Origin: Actinomycetota bacterium
Lineage (GTDB): Bacteria > Actinomycetota > Acidimicrobiia > Acidimicrobiales > Ilumatobacteraceae
NCBI GenBank assembly: GCA_009702045.1
Contig: WLIV01000006.1
Span: 1-64,000 of the forward strand
Length of the DNA: 64,000 nucleotides
Reading direction: 5' to 3'
Positions 27,749 to 36,718 of this stretch are shown one piece after another; within the stretch, counting starts at the first letter, position 1; each line of letters starts with the position of its first letter. The notes under the pieces are model-generated. The model did no database searches. It worked only from the letters and a program-made list of their open reading frames with translations, and had not been told where the DNA came from. A program made the position numbers and the translations under genes.

Positions 27749-30109
27749 ATGGTGGCTACACAGATCGATGCCGCGACGATTCGCCGCGTACGCGCACAAC
27801 TGATCGGTGATGTCGACCTCGCCGGACGTGCGCTCGCACGACGGCTGTCGCAGATTGCCGACTCGTGGCTGGAAAGTCTTGCAGCGGGACTCCCCGCGGG
27901 CTGGGCGCTCGTCGCTACCGGTGGGTATGCGGGTGCGCTGTTGTGCCCCGGCAGCGACATCGATGTCGTGCTGCTGCACCCGCCGAAGGAGAAGGAGGCC
28001 GCTGTTCGCGACGTGGCCGAGAAGCTGTGGTATCCGATGTGGGACGCGGGCATCAAGCTCAGCCCGTCGGCGCACACTGTGAAGAGCATGCTGCAGCTCG
28101 CGGCCGACGATCTCGATACCGCCACCACGATCCTGCGCTTACGCACATTGGCCGGCGACCCCACGTTGGCGCACCAACTGCAGACCGGCGGGCTGGAGCA
28201 GTGGCGACGAAAACCGTTCGTGTGGTTGCAGCGCATGCATGAAGCCGGTCAGGTCCGCTGGACGAAGTGTGGCGATGTGGCGTCGCGTCTCGAACCTGAT
28301 CTGAAGGATGGGCGCGGCGGTCTGCGCGACTACGACACCATCCGCTGGGCACTTGCGCTCGATCGCCCGGAAATCACGGAGGCGTTGGAGCTGCCGTTCG
28401 AGGATCTGGCCGGCCCAGCCGATGTGCTGCTCGCCGCACGTTGTGAGCTGCATCGCGTCACGGGCCGGTTCGCGAACACCTTGTTGCTGCAAGATCAGGA
28501 CCTCGTGGCCGAGAACATGGGTTTTGCCGACGCCGATGCGTTGATGCTGAACCTCGCCGGTGCGGCGCACTCAGTGGAATGGGCCACCGATCGGTTCTGG
28601 CGGCGTATCGACCGGCTGCAGCGAAGAGTAAGCAAGGGCGGTGGCCAATCGCATCACCTTCCCGACGAGGTGCCCGGTGTCATCGTGGTCGATGGAGAGG
28701 TGCAACTGACTGCCGATGCAGACGTGGATGAGCAGTCGTTCGTGTTCCGCGCCGCTGCGGCAGCAGCGCATGCTGGCTACCCGATCGGCCCCCGAAGCTT
28801 GCGATTGTTGGCCAGCCGCGGTCCGCAGGCTGGCGAGCCCTGGACCGAGCGCACCCGACGTGCGTTCGTCAGCCTGCTGGGGTCCGGGCCGACGCTCGTG
28901 TCGGCAGTGGAAGCGCTCGAGCGCTACGACCTCTTCAGTCGGTACCTTCCAGAGTGGCGGCACGTGCGTAGTCTCCCGCAGCGCAATGCGTTCCACACCT
29001 ACACGGTCGATCGCCACCTGTTGCAGACCGTCGCCAACTGCGCCGAGTTCCTCCGTGTGGTTGCCCGACCCGACCTTCTGCTCGTTGGCGCCATGCTGCA
29101 CGACATCGGTAAGGGCCACCCTGGTGACCACACCGAAGTCGGTATTCAGTTGGTCGACACGATCGCGCCGCGGATGGGCTTCGAGAGCGACGACGTGCGC
29201 GTCATCCGTTCATTGGTGGAGCACCACCTGTTGCTCGCCGAGACGGCGACGCGTCGCGACCTGTCCGACCCGCGCACCGCCGCGATTGTCGCCGAGGCGG
29301 TGCTCGACACGTCCACGCTCGAACTGCTGGTCGCGCTCACCGAGGCGGATAGCCGTGCCACTGGCCCGTCGGCGTGGTCGAACTGGAAGGCCGACCTGAT
29401 CATCGAACTCGCGAACGCAGTTGCCGAAGATCTGCGCGGCGAACTGCGGCTCAGCGAACCGCGTGTCGCGACCGACCGATTCCACGCCTTGATGTCCCAG
29501 GTGAACGCCGACGACGCGCTGCATATCGAGCACGAACCATCCGGCGACTTCGACGTACTCCGCATCGTCAGCCGCGACCGCCGTGGCCTGTTTGCGGTGA
29601 TTGCGGGAACGCTCGCGCTGCACAGTCTCGACGTCGTCGGTGCCAGTGCGCTCACCGACCCAGCGGGGCTGGCCGTCGACGAGTTCCGTATCCTGCGGTC
29701 CAGTGGACGCGAGACGAACTGGGCGAAGGTCGAGCATGATTTGCGGAGTGCGCTCGCCGGCGACCTCGACATCGATGCTCGCCTCGAGCAGCGGATCAAG
29801 GCGTACGGGCGCACCCACAAGCGGGCGATGGCTGCAGCCGAAGCCCGTCTTGAGGTGCTCGTCTCCAACGACGCCTCCGACGTGACGACGGTGATCGAGG
29901 TACGTGCGCCCGACGGCCTGGCGGTGCTGTATCGCTTGTCGCACGCGTTGTCCTTGGCCGGCGTCGACATCCGCTCGGCGAAGGTCGCCACGTTGGGTCA
30001 CGAAGTGGTCGACGTGTTCTACGTCAGCTCACCTGCCGACGGTGGCAAGATCCCGGCCGCCGGGCACGAAGCCATGCGCGATCAACTGCGGGTTGCGTTG
30101 GCCGACTGA
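27749..30109 (+). CDS. glnD: PII nucleotidyltransferase / nucleotidyl-removing enzyme GlnD
   Basis: A 786-residue GlnD with four parts: nucleotidyltransferase (GGYAGALLCPGSDIDVVLL at about 57-75), helical linker with DLKDGRGGLRDYD, HD phosphohydrolase (LHDIGKGHPGDH near 450), and two ACT domains (about 610-690 and 715-785). It modifies PII Tyr51, by uridylylation in proteobacteria and adenylylation in studied actinobacteria. ATG 27749 follows GGGGGA. Placement directly after amt-glnB completes a nitrogen-sensing block. Confidence 0.93.
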   Translation: MVATQIDAATIRRVRAQLIGDVDLAGRALARRLSQIADSWLESLAAGLPAGWALVATGGYAGALLCPGSDIDVVLLHPPKEKEAAVRDVAEKLWYPMWDAGIKLSPSAHTVKSMLQLAADDLDTATTILRLRTLAGDPTLAHQLQTGGLEQWRRKPFVWLQRMHEAGQVRWTKCGDVASRLEPDLKDGRGGLRDYDTIRWALALDRPEITEALELPFEDLAGPADVLLAARCELHRVTGRFANTLLLQDQDLVAENMGFADADALMLNLAGAAHSVEWATDRFWRRIDRLQRRVSKGGGQSHHLPDEVPGVIVVDGEVQLTADADVDEQSFVFRAAAAAAHAGYPIGPRSLRLLASRGPQAGEPWTERTRRAFVSLLGSGPTLVSAVEALERYDLFSRYLPEWRHVRSLPQRNAFHTYTVDRHLLQTVANCAEFLRVVARPDLLLVGAMLHDIGKGHPGDHTEVGIQLVDTIAPRMGFESDDVRVIRSLVEHHLLLAETATRRDLSDPRTAAIVAEAVLDTSTLELLVALTEADSRATGPSAWSNWKADLIIELANAVAEDLRGELRLSEPRVATDRFHALMSQVNADDALHIEHEPSGDFDVLRIVSRDRRGLFAVIAGTLALHSLDVVGASALTDPAGLAVDEFRILRSSGRETNWAKVEHDLRSALAGDLDIDARLEQRIKAYGRTHKRAMAAAEARLEVLVSNDASDVTTVIEVRAPDGLAVLYRLSHALSLAGVDIRSAKVATLGHEVVDVFYVSSPADGGKIPAAGHEAMRDQLRVALAD

Positions 30110-30170
30110 CCGTTGTGGTCGTAGGTTGCCCCTGGGCCACCGGAGGAACGATGACCCAGGGACGTTGCCC

Positions 30171-30575
30171 CTACCGAGTTCCGGTGTTGCCGGAACCCTT
30201 GCGCGTGGACGGTGCTGACCCGACATGCGAGGGGCCCTCCGTCCAGCCTGGTTGCTCCTCGCCGCTCAACGACCCGCCGTCGGGGGTTGCGGTGAGTATC
30301 GCTTCGGCGGTGGTGGTGGCATCCTCGGCGAGCATCCATCCACGGCTGCGGACGGTGACGATCGAGTCGGGCCCGAGCAGGCGGCGTACGCCCACGAGCA
30401 CGCTGTCGCAGCGGCGGTGATTCAACTCACTGAGGCCGGCCGCGCGCGCCAGTTCTCGGCGCCCAACGACCCGTCGTCGGTTCGCGTAGAGCACAGCCAG
30501 CACCGCCCGTTCCTGGCGGCCTTGATGCACCAGGGGGTGCGCATCGAGTCGCTGAGCAGGAGCGGGGCTGGCCAT
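30171..30575 (-). CDS. Small winged-helix transcription regulator
   Basis: The product has 134 residues from the ATG at 30575. Residues about 20-90 look like an OmpR-type winged helix: AVLAVLYANRRRVVGRRELARAAGL, then DSVLVGVRRLLGPDSIVTVRSRGWML. There is no receiver domain. The last 40 residues are Gly/Ser/Glu-rich and probably disordered. A longer start at 30683 would add basic sequence overlapping the control region of the next gene, so I reject it. Its target is unknown. Two Pho-box-like words 45-60 bp upstream hint at phosphate control. Confidence 0.6.
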   Translation of the reverse strand: MASPAPAQRLDAHPLVHQGRQERAVLAVLYANRRRVVGRRELARAAGLSELNHRRCDSVLVGVRRLLGPDSIVTVRSRGWMLAEDATTTAEAILTATPDGGSLSGEEQPGWTEGPSHVGSAPSTRKGSGNTGTR

Positions 30576-30618
30576 GACAGTACGGTACGTCCGCTCGGTT
30601 TCGCGTCTGTTTGGCGCA

Positions 30619-30636
30619 TGTGAACGGCGTGTAAAC
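30619..30636 (-). promoter_or_regulatory. Pho-box-like direct repeat upstream of the winged-helix gene
   Basis: Read on the minus strand, gtttaca (30636-30630) and gttcaca (30625-30619) are spaced 11 bp start to start, the same layout as the pstS box. The pair ends 43 bp before the regulator start codon. One mismatch in the first word makes this a moderate candidate. Confidence 0.45.
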
Positions 30637-30674
30637 CGGGCTCCCGGGCTCACGAGCATCCGACTTCGCAGAAC

Positions 30675-30690
30675 TTGACCCATGGGTCAA
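30675..30690. promoter_or_regulatory. Perfect 16-bp palindrome upstream of the acyl-CoA dehydrogenase
   Basis: TTGACCCATGGGTCAA is perfectly palindromic and ends 10 bp before the ATG at 30701. This fits an operator for a dimeric repressor such as a TetR-family protein, which often controls acyl-CoA dehydrogenases. No such regulator gene is adjacent. Confidence 0.55.
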
Positions 30691-30700
30691 TACTGGCGGA

Positions 30701-31954
30701 ATGGACCTGACCTACACCCCCGAGGCCGAAGCGTTCCGAGTCGAGATCCGCGCCTGGTTGCGTCACAACCTGCCAGCGGGCTGGTGTGAGGCACACGAGG
30801 CGGGCGGCACGTTCGACATGCCGCCCCTGGAGCGCACGGCGTTCAACGAGGGGTGGCCGGCCAAGTTGTACGGCGGCGGCTGGATCTGCGCCACCTGGCC
30901 CAAGGAGTACGGCGGCAAGGGCCTCTCCACCATGGAGGGCGTCGTGCTGGCCGAGGAGTTCGCCCGCGTCAAGGCTCCGCTGCGTGCCGACTTCTTCGGC
31001 GACACATTGGTCGGCCCGACGATCTTGCAGTGGGGTACCGAGGAGCAGAAGCAGGACTTCCTGCCGCGCATCCTCAATGGTTCGATGCGCTGGTGTCAGG
31101 GCTTCAGTGAGCCGAACAGCGGCTCCGATCTCGCATCGTTGAAGACGTCAGCGGTACTGGATGGCGATGAGTGGATCATCAACGGCCAGAAGGTGTGGAC
31201 GACCGGCGGTCACCACGCCGACTACTGCTTCCTGCTCACTCGCACCGACCCAGACTCGCCCAAGCACAAGGGCATCAGCTATCTGTTGGTGCCAATGCAC
31301 CAGCCCGGTGTGGAGGTGCGCGGCATCACCCAGCCCGACGGTACGGCCGAATTCTGCGAGGTGTTCTTCACCGATGCCCGTTGCCCGAAGGACAACGTCG
31401 TCGGCGGTGTGAACAATGGCTGGAAGGTCGCGAACAGCACGCTCGCGTTCGAGCGCGGTATGAGCGCCACCACCGGCTACCGGCGTTTCGAGGAGGAGTA
31501 CAAGCTGATGCTCGCCGCAGCGCAGGAGAACGGCGCGATCCATGAACCCACCATCCGCCAGCGGCTGATGGAGTTCTACACGAAGATCACGATCCTGCGG
31601 GTCAACGGCTTGCGCTCACTCTCCACTGCACTTGCCGGCCAGAAGGATCCTGGCATCGCCGCGCTCGGGGTCAGTAACAAGATGTTCTGGAGCGAGATGC
31701 ACAAGGCGGCGATGGAACTCGCCCTCGATATCCACGGTGCTGCCTCGATGTTGGTCGACACTGGTTCCGCTGCTGGATCGTGGCCGGGTACCGCCCGCGA
31801 ACGGCGCCGTCCGGGCTACCCGGTCAGCGCCATGATGAGCGCGTTCTTCTTCAGCCGCAGCGAGACGATCTGGGGTGGCACCAGCCAGATCCAGCGCAAC
31901 ATTGTCGGCGAGCGCGTGTTAGGCCTCCCGAAGGAACCGCAGATCCTGTCGTAG
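30701..31954 (+). CDS. Acyl-CoA dehydrogenase
   Basis: A 417-residue flavoenzyme of the acyl-CoA dehydrogenase family. The FAD-binding segment GFSEPNSGSDLASLKTSA is near 131-148, with INGQKVWTTGGHHADYCFLLTRT behind it, and the C-terminal ETIWGGTSQIQRNIVGERVLGLP is the family's ending. It oxidises an acyl-CoA at the alpha-beta bond and passes electrons to ETF. The substrate (fatty acid, sterol side chain or branched acyl) is not visible. It stands alone, behind a palindromic operator. Confidence 0.9.
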   Translation: MDLTYTPEAEAFRVEIRAWLRHNLPAGWCEAHEAGGTFDMPPLERTAFNEGWPAKLYGGGWICATWPKEYGGKGLSTMEGVVLAEEFARVKAPLRADFFGDTLVGPTILQWGTEEQKQDFLPRILNGSMRWCQGFSEPNSGSDLASLKTSAVLDGDEWIINGQKVWTTGGHHADYCFLLTRTDPDSPKHKGISYLLVPMHQPGVEVRGITQPDGTAEFCEVFFTDARCPKDNVVGGVNNGWKVANSTLAFERGMSATTGYRRFEEEYKLMLAAAQENGAIHEPTIRQRLMEFYTKITILRVNGLRSLSTALAGQKDPGIAALGVSNKMFWSEMHKAAMELALDIHGAASMLVDTGSAAGSWPGTARERRRPGYPVSAMMSAFFFSRSETIWGGTSQIQRNIVGERVLGLPKEPQILS

Positions 31955-31965
31955 GCGACCCACCA

Positions 31966-32025
31966 ACTCCCGTTCGTGTCGCGCTCCGACCACGGATATC
32001 CGTGGAAGATGTGTGACCGGGGTGG
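31966..32025. repeat. Family B palindromic repeat, copy 2
   Basis: The copy starts about 12 bp after the acyl-CoA dehydrogenase stop. It has cgttcgtgtcgcg, the inner hairpin ccacgga-tat-ccgtgg at about 31991-32005, and tgtgaccggggtgggg. It shares its outer words with copy 1 at 3873. Confidence 0.6.
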
Positions 32026-32131
32026 GGTGGAACGCACTCAGGCGAATCTGTGCGTTGCGCATGGGGGAGCAGATGGCCACCACCTTGGGCGACCAGCATC
32101 GGCCTCGGTACGCTCACCACGAGGGGTGGGA

Positions 32132-33691
32132 ATGCCGCAGCACATGACGCCGATGAGCGACGCTCGCCGATGGCTTGCGGTCGCCGTTGCTGTTGGATCG
32201 GTGATGGTCGCAGTCATCGACGGCACGATCCTCAACCTCGCCCTGCCCTCGCTGGTCCGCGACCTCGGCGCGTCGAACTCGGATCTGCAATGGATCGTGG
32301 ACGCGTACGTGCTGGTGTTCGCCGGGTTCATGCTCACCGGGGGCAGCCTTGCCGACCGTTTCGGCCGCGTGCGGATGATGCGGATCGGGATGACGCTGTT
32401 CGGCGTCGGCTCGCTGGTCGCGTCGTTCACCGACACTGTCGGAGGGCTGACCGCAGCACGTGCGGTGATGGGTATCGGCGCGGCGATCATCTCGCCGGCG
32501 ACGCTGTCGATCGTCACCAGTCTGTTCGACGATCAGGCGGGAAAGGCGAAGGCGATCGGGATCTGGGCAGGCGGGTCCATGGCGGGGATCGTCATCGGGC
32601 CGATCGCTGGCGGCCTGTTGCTCAGTCATTTCTGGTGGGGTTCGGTGTTCCTGGTGAACCTCCCGATCGTCGCGATCTCCGTCCCGTTGCTGGGGGCACT
32701 CGTTCCCGAGTCGAAGAACCCGGCCGCGGCGCGGCTCGACGTCGTGGGCATGGTGCTGTCCACCGCAGCGCTCGCCACGGTGTTGTGGGCGACGATCAGC
32801 GCCCCTGAACATGGGTGGACGAGCGTCACGACGCTGGGAACCTATGCGGCCGGCGCGGTGCTGTTGGTCGTGTTCGTTGCCTTCGAACTGCGCAACCCGC
32901 TGCCCTTGCTGGATGTGCGGTTCTTCGCCGAGCGGTCGTTCGTCGTGCCCACGATCGTCTGCACCGCAGTGATCTTCATGACCTCCGGCTTCAGCTTCGT
33001 GCTGACCCAGCTGCTGCAGTTCGTGCATGGCTACACGCCAATCCAAGCGGGTGTGCGCATGTTGCCGATGGCATTCGTGCTGATCTCCGGCAGTGTTCTG
33101 GCCCCGAGGCTGGCGGATCGCTTCGGCGTGCGCAGGATCATCGTGCTGGGCCTGCTGTTGCAAGGTGGCGGAGGTGTGCTGCTGACGCGACCAGGTCCGC
33201 ACGGGGCATACCTGCTGTTGATGATCGGCATGGTGGTGCACGGCGCCGGTCAGGCGATCGGGTTCTCGCCGGCGACCGCCTTGGCAATGGCGTCGGTACA
33301 GAAGGAGCGATCGGGTGTCGCCGCGGGTACGAACGCGACGGCTCGTATGTCTGGTTCCGCGCTGGGGGTGGCCGTGGTCGGCAGCATCCTGGTGTCCGCC
33401 TACGGCAGCGATCTGCGCAGCCACATCGCTGGGCTGGGTCTCCCATCTGCTGTCGCTGCACGCGCCCAGGAGTCGATCGGGACAGCGCTCGGCGAGAGCG
33501 CGAAGCTGTCAGCCGCGGCGGGGCGCGGTCTGGCCAGCGCCGCTCGCGAGTCGTTCGTGGTGGGGGCCAGTCAGGCGTTGATGGTGAACGCCGGGTTGTG
33601 CATCGTTGCCGCCACGATTTTCGCGTTCCTCGCGCGGATTCCCGCTGCGACGAAGTTGCCGTCGGACAGGCACGCGATCGTCGGCGAGTGA
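32132..33691 (+). CDS. MFS drug-efflux-type transporter (DHA2/EmrB-like, 14 helices)
   Basis: The product has 519 residues from the ATG at 32132, which has GGGGTGGG just upstream. It has the DHA2 features: motif near helix 1 VAVIDGTILNLALPSLVRDLG, QWIVDAYVLVFAG, GSLADRFGRVRMM, and the helix 5 motif GIWAGGSMAGIVIGPIAGGLL. About fourteen helices fit proton-driven multidrug exporters. The frame stays open upstream to 31976, but that stretch is the family B repeat. The substrate is unknown. Confidence 0.87.
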   Translation: MPQHMTPMSDARRWLAVAVAVGSVMVAVIDGTILNLALPSLVRDLGASNSDLQWIVDAYVLVFAGFMLTGGSLADRFGRVRMMRIGMTLFGVGSLVASFTDTVGGLTAARAVMGIGAAIISPATLSIVTSLFDDQAGKAKAIGIWAGGSMAGIVIGPIAGGLLLSHFWWGSVFLVNLPIVAISVPLLGALVPESKNPAAARLDVVGMVLSTAALATVLWATISAPEHGWTSVTTLGTYAAGAVLLVVFVAFELRNPLPLLDVRFFAERSFVVPTIVCTAVIFMTSGFSFVLTQLLQFVHGYTPIQAGVRMLPMAFVLISGSVLAPRLADRFGVRRIIVLGLLLQGGGGVLLTRPGPHGAYLLLMIGMVVHGAGQAIGFSPATALAMASVQKERSGVAAGTNATARMSGSALGVAVVGSILVSAYGSDLRSHIAGLGLPSAVAARAQESIGTALGESAKLSAAAGRGLASAARESFVVGASQALMVNAGLCIVAATIFAFLARIPAATKLPSDRHAIVGE

Positions 33692-33697
33692 CCCGCC

Positions 33698-35008
33698 TCA
33701 GGCGGTGATGCGGTCAAGGACAGGGGTCTGTGCGGTCGCTGGCTTGCCGGTGAGGTGGTACGCGGCACGCAACAACTGCGTGGCCTGCTGCACCTGCGCG
33801 TCGTTGCGAGCGTGCACGATGCCCAACGGGCGGTCGGGACCGACGTGGTCACCCAGCCCTGCAAGCCAGGTGAGGCCGACCGCGTGATCAACGGCATCCT
33901 GCGGGCGGCTGCGGCCGCCGCCGAGTGCCACCACCACCATGCCCACAGCGCGGGTGTCGATGCGCTGCACCGTTCCAGCCCGCTCGGGGTGGATCGCCAC
34001 CGTCAGCGGGGCGACCTCCATGTGCTGCCACGGATTGTCGACGAACTTCTTCGGCCCGCCGAGAGCAGCGACCATTTTGGCGAACTTCTCAGCGGCGGCC
34101 CCCGAGTCGAGCGCCTGTTGTAGCAGCACACGGGCGGCCTTGGTGGTGCGGGCCAACTTGCCTGCAACCAGCATCTCGGCGCACAGCGCCATCGTCACCT
34201 CGTGCATGCGCGGTTCGCGACGAACGCCGGTGAGATATTCGACCGCGTAGGCCATCTCGACCGCGTTTCCTGCTGCATCGGCGAGCGGACGGTCCATGTC
34301 GGTGATGAGCGCGACGGTGGGCAGGCCCGCACCAGTGGCCACCGAGGCGATGCTCTGCGCGAGTTCGCGTGCCTTGGGCAGCGTGGGCATGAACGCACCA
34401 TTGCCACACTTGACGTCCATCGCCAGACCATCGAGCCCGGCGGCCAGCTTCTTCGACAGGATCGATGCTGTGATCAGCCCGATGCTTTCCACCGTGGCGG
34501 TGACATCGCGGATGCCGTACAGCCGCTTGTCGGCCGGGGCGAGGTCGGCGGTCTGACCGATGACCGCGCAGCCGACCTTGCCGACAACCGAGCGGAACTT
34601 GGCCATCGTCGGTACTGCGACGTACCCGGGGATCGATTCGAACTTGTCGTACGTGCCACCGGTGTGGCCCAGGCCGCGCCCCGAGATCATCGGTACGTAC
34701 CCGCCGCACGCAGCCACCATCGGGGCGAGCATCAGGCTGACCGTGTCGCCCACGCCACCCGTGGAGTGTTTGTCGACAACGGGGCCGGGCAGGTCCCAGC
34801 GCAACGTGACGCCACTGTTCGTCATCGCCTTCGTCAGCGCGACGCGCTCGGCGATGTTCATACCTTTGAAGTACACAGCCATCGCGAAGGCAGCTGCTTG
34901 GCCCTCGGTGACGGCGCCGTTCGTGAGGCCGGCGATGAACGTCGCGATGTCGCTATCAACAAGCACCTTGCCGTCGCGCTTGGCGCGGATGATCTCCTGG
35001 GGAAGCAT
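33698..35008 (-). CDS. deoA: Thymidine phosphorylase
   Basis: A 436-residue pyrimidine nucleoside phosphorylase of normal length. It shows IAGLTNGAVTEGQAAAFAMAVYFKGM, the phosphate motif DKHSTGGVGDTVSLMLAPMVAACG, and KLAAGLDGLAMDVKCGNGAFM. It cleaves thymidine or deoxyuridine with phosphate to give deoxyribose 1-phosphate. The ATG at 35008 overlaps the deoC stop by one base (TGATG), so both are made together for deoxynucleoside salvage. Confidence 0.95.
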   Translation of the reverse strand: MLPQEIIRAKRDGKVLVDSDIATFIAGLTNGAVTEGQAAAFAMAVYFKGMNIAERVALTKAMTNSGVTLRWDLPGPVVDKHSTGGVGDTVSLMLAPMVAACGGYVPMISGRGLGHTGGTYDKFESIPGYVAVPTMAKFRSVVGKVGCAVIGQTADLAPADKRLYGIRDVTATVESIGLITASILSKKLAAGLDGLAMDVKCGNGAFMPTLPKARELAQSIASVATGAGLPTVALITDMDRPLADAAGNAVEMAYAVEYLTGVRREPRMHEVTMALCAEMLVAGKLARTTKAARVLLQQALDSGAAAEKFAKMVAALGGPKKFVDNPWQHMEVAPLTVAIHPERAGTVQRIDTRAVGMVVVALGGGRSRPQDAVDHAVGLTWLAGLGDHVGPDRPLGIVHARNDAQVQQATQLLRAAYHLTGKPATAQTPVLDRITA

Positions 35009-35781
35009 CAGTAGGTCTCCGTCGTGCTGGTGGGTTCGCTGGCACCGTCGATCGCCGCTTCGAGCGCAGTGAGTAGGCCGCTGGCGCCGAACCGGAACGT
35101 GGTGGGTGTCGCCCATCCGGCGCCCATGATGCGGTCGGCCTGGTCGAGGTATTCAGTCGCGTCGTCGAGTGTGCGAATGCCGCCGCTTGGCTTCAGGCCG
35201 ACCGGTCGACTCGCAGTGCGGATGACCTCGAGCATCACCTCGGTGGCCTCCAGCGATGCGCTGCGCGGGGTCTTGCCGGTGGACGTCTTGATGAAGTCGG
35301 CGCCCAGGCGGATCGCGGTCTCGGATGCAGCGCGGATGGTGTCGTACGACACCAGTTCGCCCGTCTCCAGGATCACTTTCAGCCGCTGCGGCGTAGGTAC
35401 CGAGTCGCGCACAGCCTGGATCATCGCTTCCGCCGCGGCGCGGTCGCCGGAGAGGAATGCTCGGTATGGCAGTACGAGGTCGATCTCGTCGGCGCCGTCG
35501 GCGAGTGCCTCCGTGGTGAGCGCGACGACATCGTCGATCGCGTCGTTGCCCGAGGGAAAGTTGACGACGGTCGCAATCCGCACACCCTTGCCGATCAGCA
35601 GTTGCACGGCCATCGAGACGTGCCGCGGCCACACGCACACTGCGGCCACCGTGCCGTGTCGGCCGACGGCTCGTGCGCACAACGCGGTGACGTCGTCGGG
35701 GGTGGCCTCGTCGCCGAGTTCGGTGAGGTCGAGCAGGGTGATCGCGCGGCGCGCGACATCGATGGGTGAGGCGGTGCTCAT
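35008..35781 (-). CDS. deoC: Deoxyribose-phosphate aldolase
   Basis: A 257-residue class I aldolase. DEIDLVLPYRAFLSGD holds the catalytic Asp region and FIKTSTGKTPRSAS carries the Schiff-base Lys near 168. It splits deoxyribose 5-phosphate into acetaldehyde and glyceraldehyde 3-phosphate. It is the first gene of a deoC-deoA pair. No phosphopentomutase gene is next to it, so that step must be encoded elsewhere. Confidence 0.95.
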   Translation of the reverse strand: MSTASPIDVARRAITLLDLTELGDEATPDDVTALCARAVGRHGTVAAVCVWPRHVSMAVQLLIGKGVRIATVVNFPSGNDAIDDVVALTTEALADGADEIDLVLPYRAFLSGDRAAAEAMIQAVRDSVPTPQRLKVILETGELVSYDTIRAASETAIRLGADFIKTSTGKTPRSASLEATEVMLEVIRTASRPVGLKPSGGIRTLDDATEYLDQADRIMGAGWATPTTFRFGASGLLTALEAAIDGASEPTSTTETY

Positions 35782-35836
35782 GCCATCACCCTAACGACGC
35801 TGGCCGATCGTCGACAGGGACGGCAGACTCTTGTGT

Positions 35837-36541
35837 GTGACCGAACTGCTCTATCTCCGCGACGCGTACGCCACCCACTTCACTGCCACCGTGACGGCAG
35901 TTCGTGAGGGTGCCATCGCGCTCGATCGCACACTCTTCTATCCGACAGGTGGCGGTCAGCCGCACGACACCGGCAACCTCGCCGGGCTGACTGTCAGCGA
36001 TGTGCGCAAAGAAGGTCTCGACGTGTGGCACACCGTCGGCGAGGGCGCACTGCCCGCGGTGGGCGACACGGTGGACGGCGTTGTCGACTGGGATCGACGC
36101 CATCAGCTGATGCGCACCCACACGGCGTTGCACGTGTTGTGCGGTGTGATCTGGAACGAGTGGCACGTGCCGGTGACTGGCGGGAACATGGAGCCCCTCG
36201 CGGCCCGGATGGACTTCGAGTTCGACCCTCTGCCCGAGGGGTTCGCGGTGCGGATCGAGGAGTTGGTGAACGGCGCGCTCGCTGCCGATCACCCGATCGA
36301 AGTCGGGTTCTTGCCCCGCGATACCGCAGTGCACGATGCGGATCTGATCCGCACGAAGGTGAGCCTGATCCCCGAGAGTGTCACCGAGATCCGCGTCGTC
36401 GACATCGTCGGGCTCGACAAGCAGGCCGACGGTGGCACACACGTCCGCAGCACTGCGGAGGTCGGTCGACTTCGTGTGCTCAAGTTGGAGAGCAAGGGCA
36501 AGGGCAACAAGCGCGTGCGCGTGGAGATCGTCGACGCCTGA
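35837..36541 (+). CDS. Alanyl-tRNA editing protein (AlaX-type)
   Basis: A 234-residue protein matching the editing part of alanyl-tRNA synthetase. FYPTGGGQPHDTG at the N-terminus and HTALHVLCGVIW hold the first zinc ligands, and the second half has GGTHVRSTAEVG, a Cys-to-Ser/Gly variation around the usual C-x-G-T-H. Free AlaX proteins remove Ser or Gly mischarged on tRNA-Ala. I start at GTG 35837; a TTG two codons earlier is possible. It is divergent from deoC, 55 bp away. Confidence 0.85.
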   Translation: MTELLYLRDAYATHFTATVTAVREGAIALDRTLFYPTGGGQPHDTGNLAGLTVSDVRKEGLDVWHTVGEGALPAVGDTVDGVVDWDRRHQLMRTHTALHVLCGVIWNEWHVPVTGGNMEPLAARMDFEFDPLPEGFAVRIEELVNGALAADHPIEVGFLPRDTAVHDADLIRTKVSLIPESVTEIRVVDIVGLDKQADGGTHVRSTAEVGRLRVLKLESKGKGNKRVRVEIVDA

Positions 36542-36568
36542 GTGCCAGGCCTGCCCCGAGAAAAGGGT

Positions 36569-36600
36569 GACCCCGGCGCGGTTACAAATCGCCCGGGGTC
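36569..36600. terminator. Hairpin after alaX (first of two)
   Basis: An 8-bp stem, gaccccgg and ccggggtc, with a 16-nt loop lies 27 bp after the AlaX stop. It is one of two stem-loops in the 177-bp gap between convergent genes. Confidence 0.5.
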
Positions 36601-36654
36601 GTGGCCGCAACCCGTGGAGGCTCCGGCGAGATCAGGGTATCGCACCGGGGCGCG

Positions 36655-36684
36655 GAAGAGCCCGGGGCGAACCCCGGGCTCTTC
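36655..36684. terminator. Strong hairpin between convergent genes
   Basis: A perfect 13-bp stem, gaagagcccgggg and ccccgggctcttc, has a CGAA tetraloop. It lies 35 bp past the amidohydrolase stop on that gene's strand and could end transcripts from both sides. Confidence 0.75.
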
Positions 36685-36718
36685 GTCTCGCTCCGCCGCG
36701 AGGGGGTGTCGGTGGGTG

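Noticed and set aside
31976-32131. N-terminal extension of the MFS exporter
   Set aside because: The stretch is the family B repeat and unrelated to transporter N-termini. ATG 32132 has GGGGTGGG just upstream.
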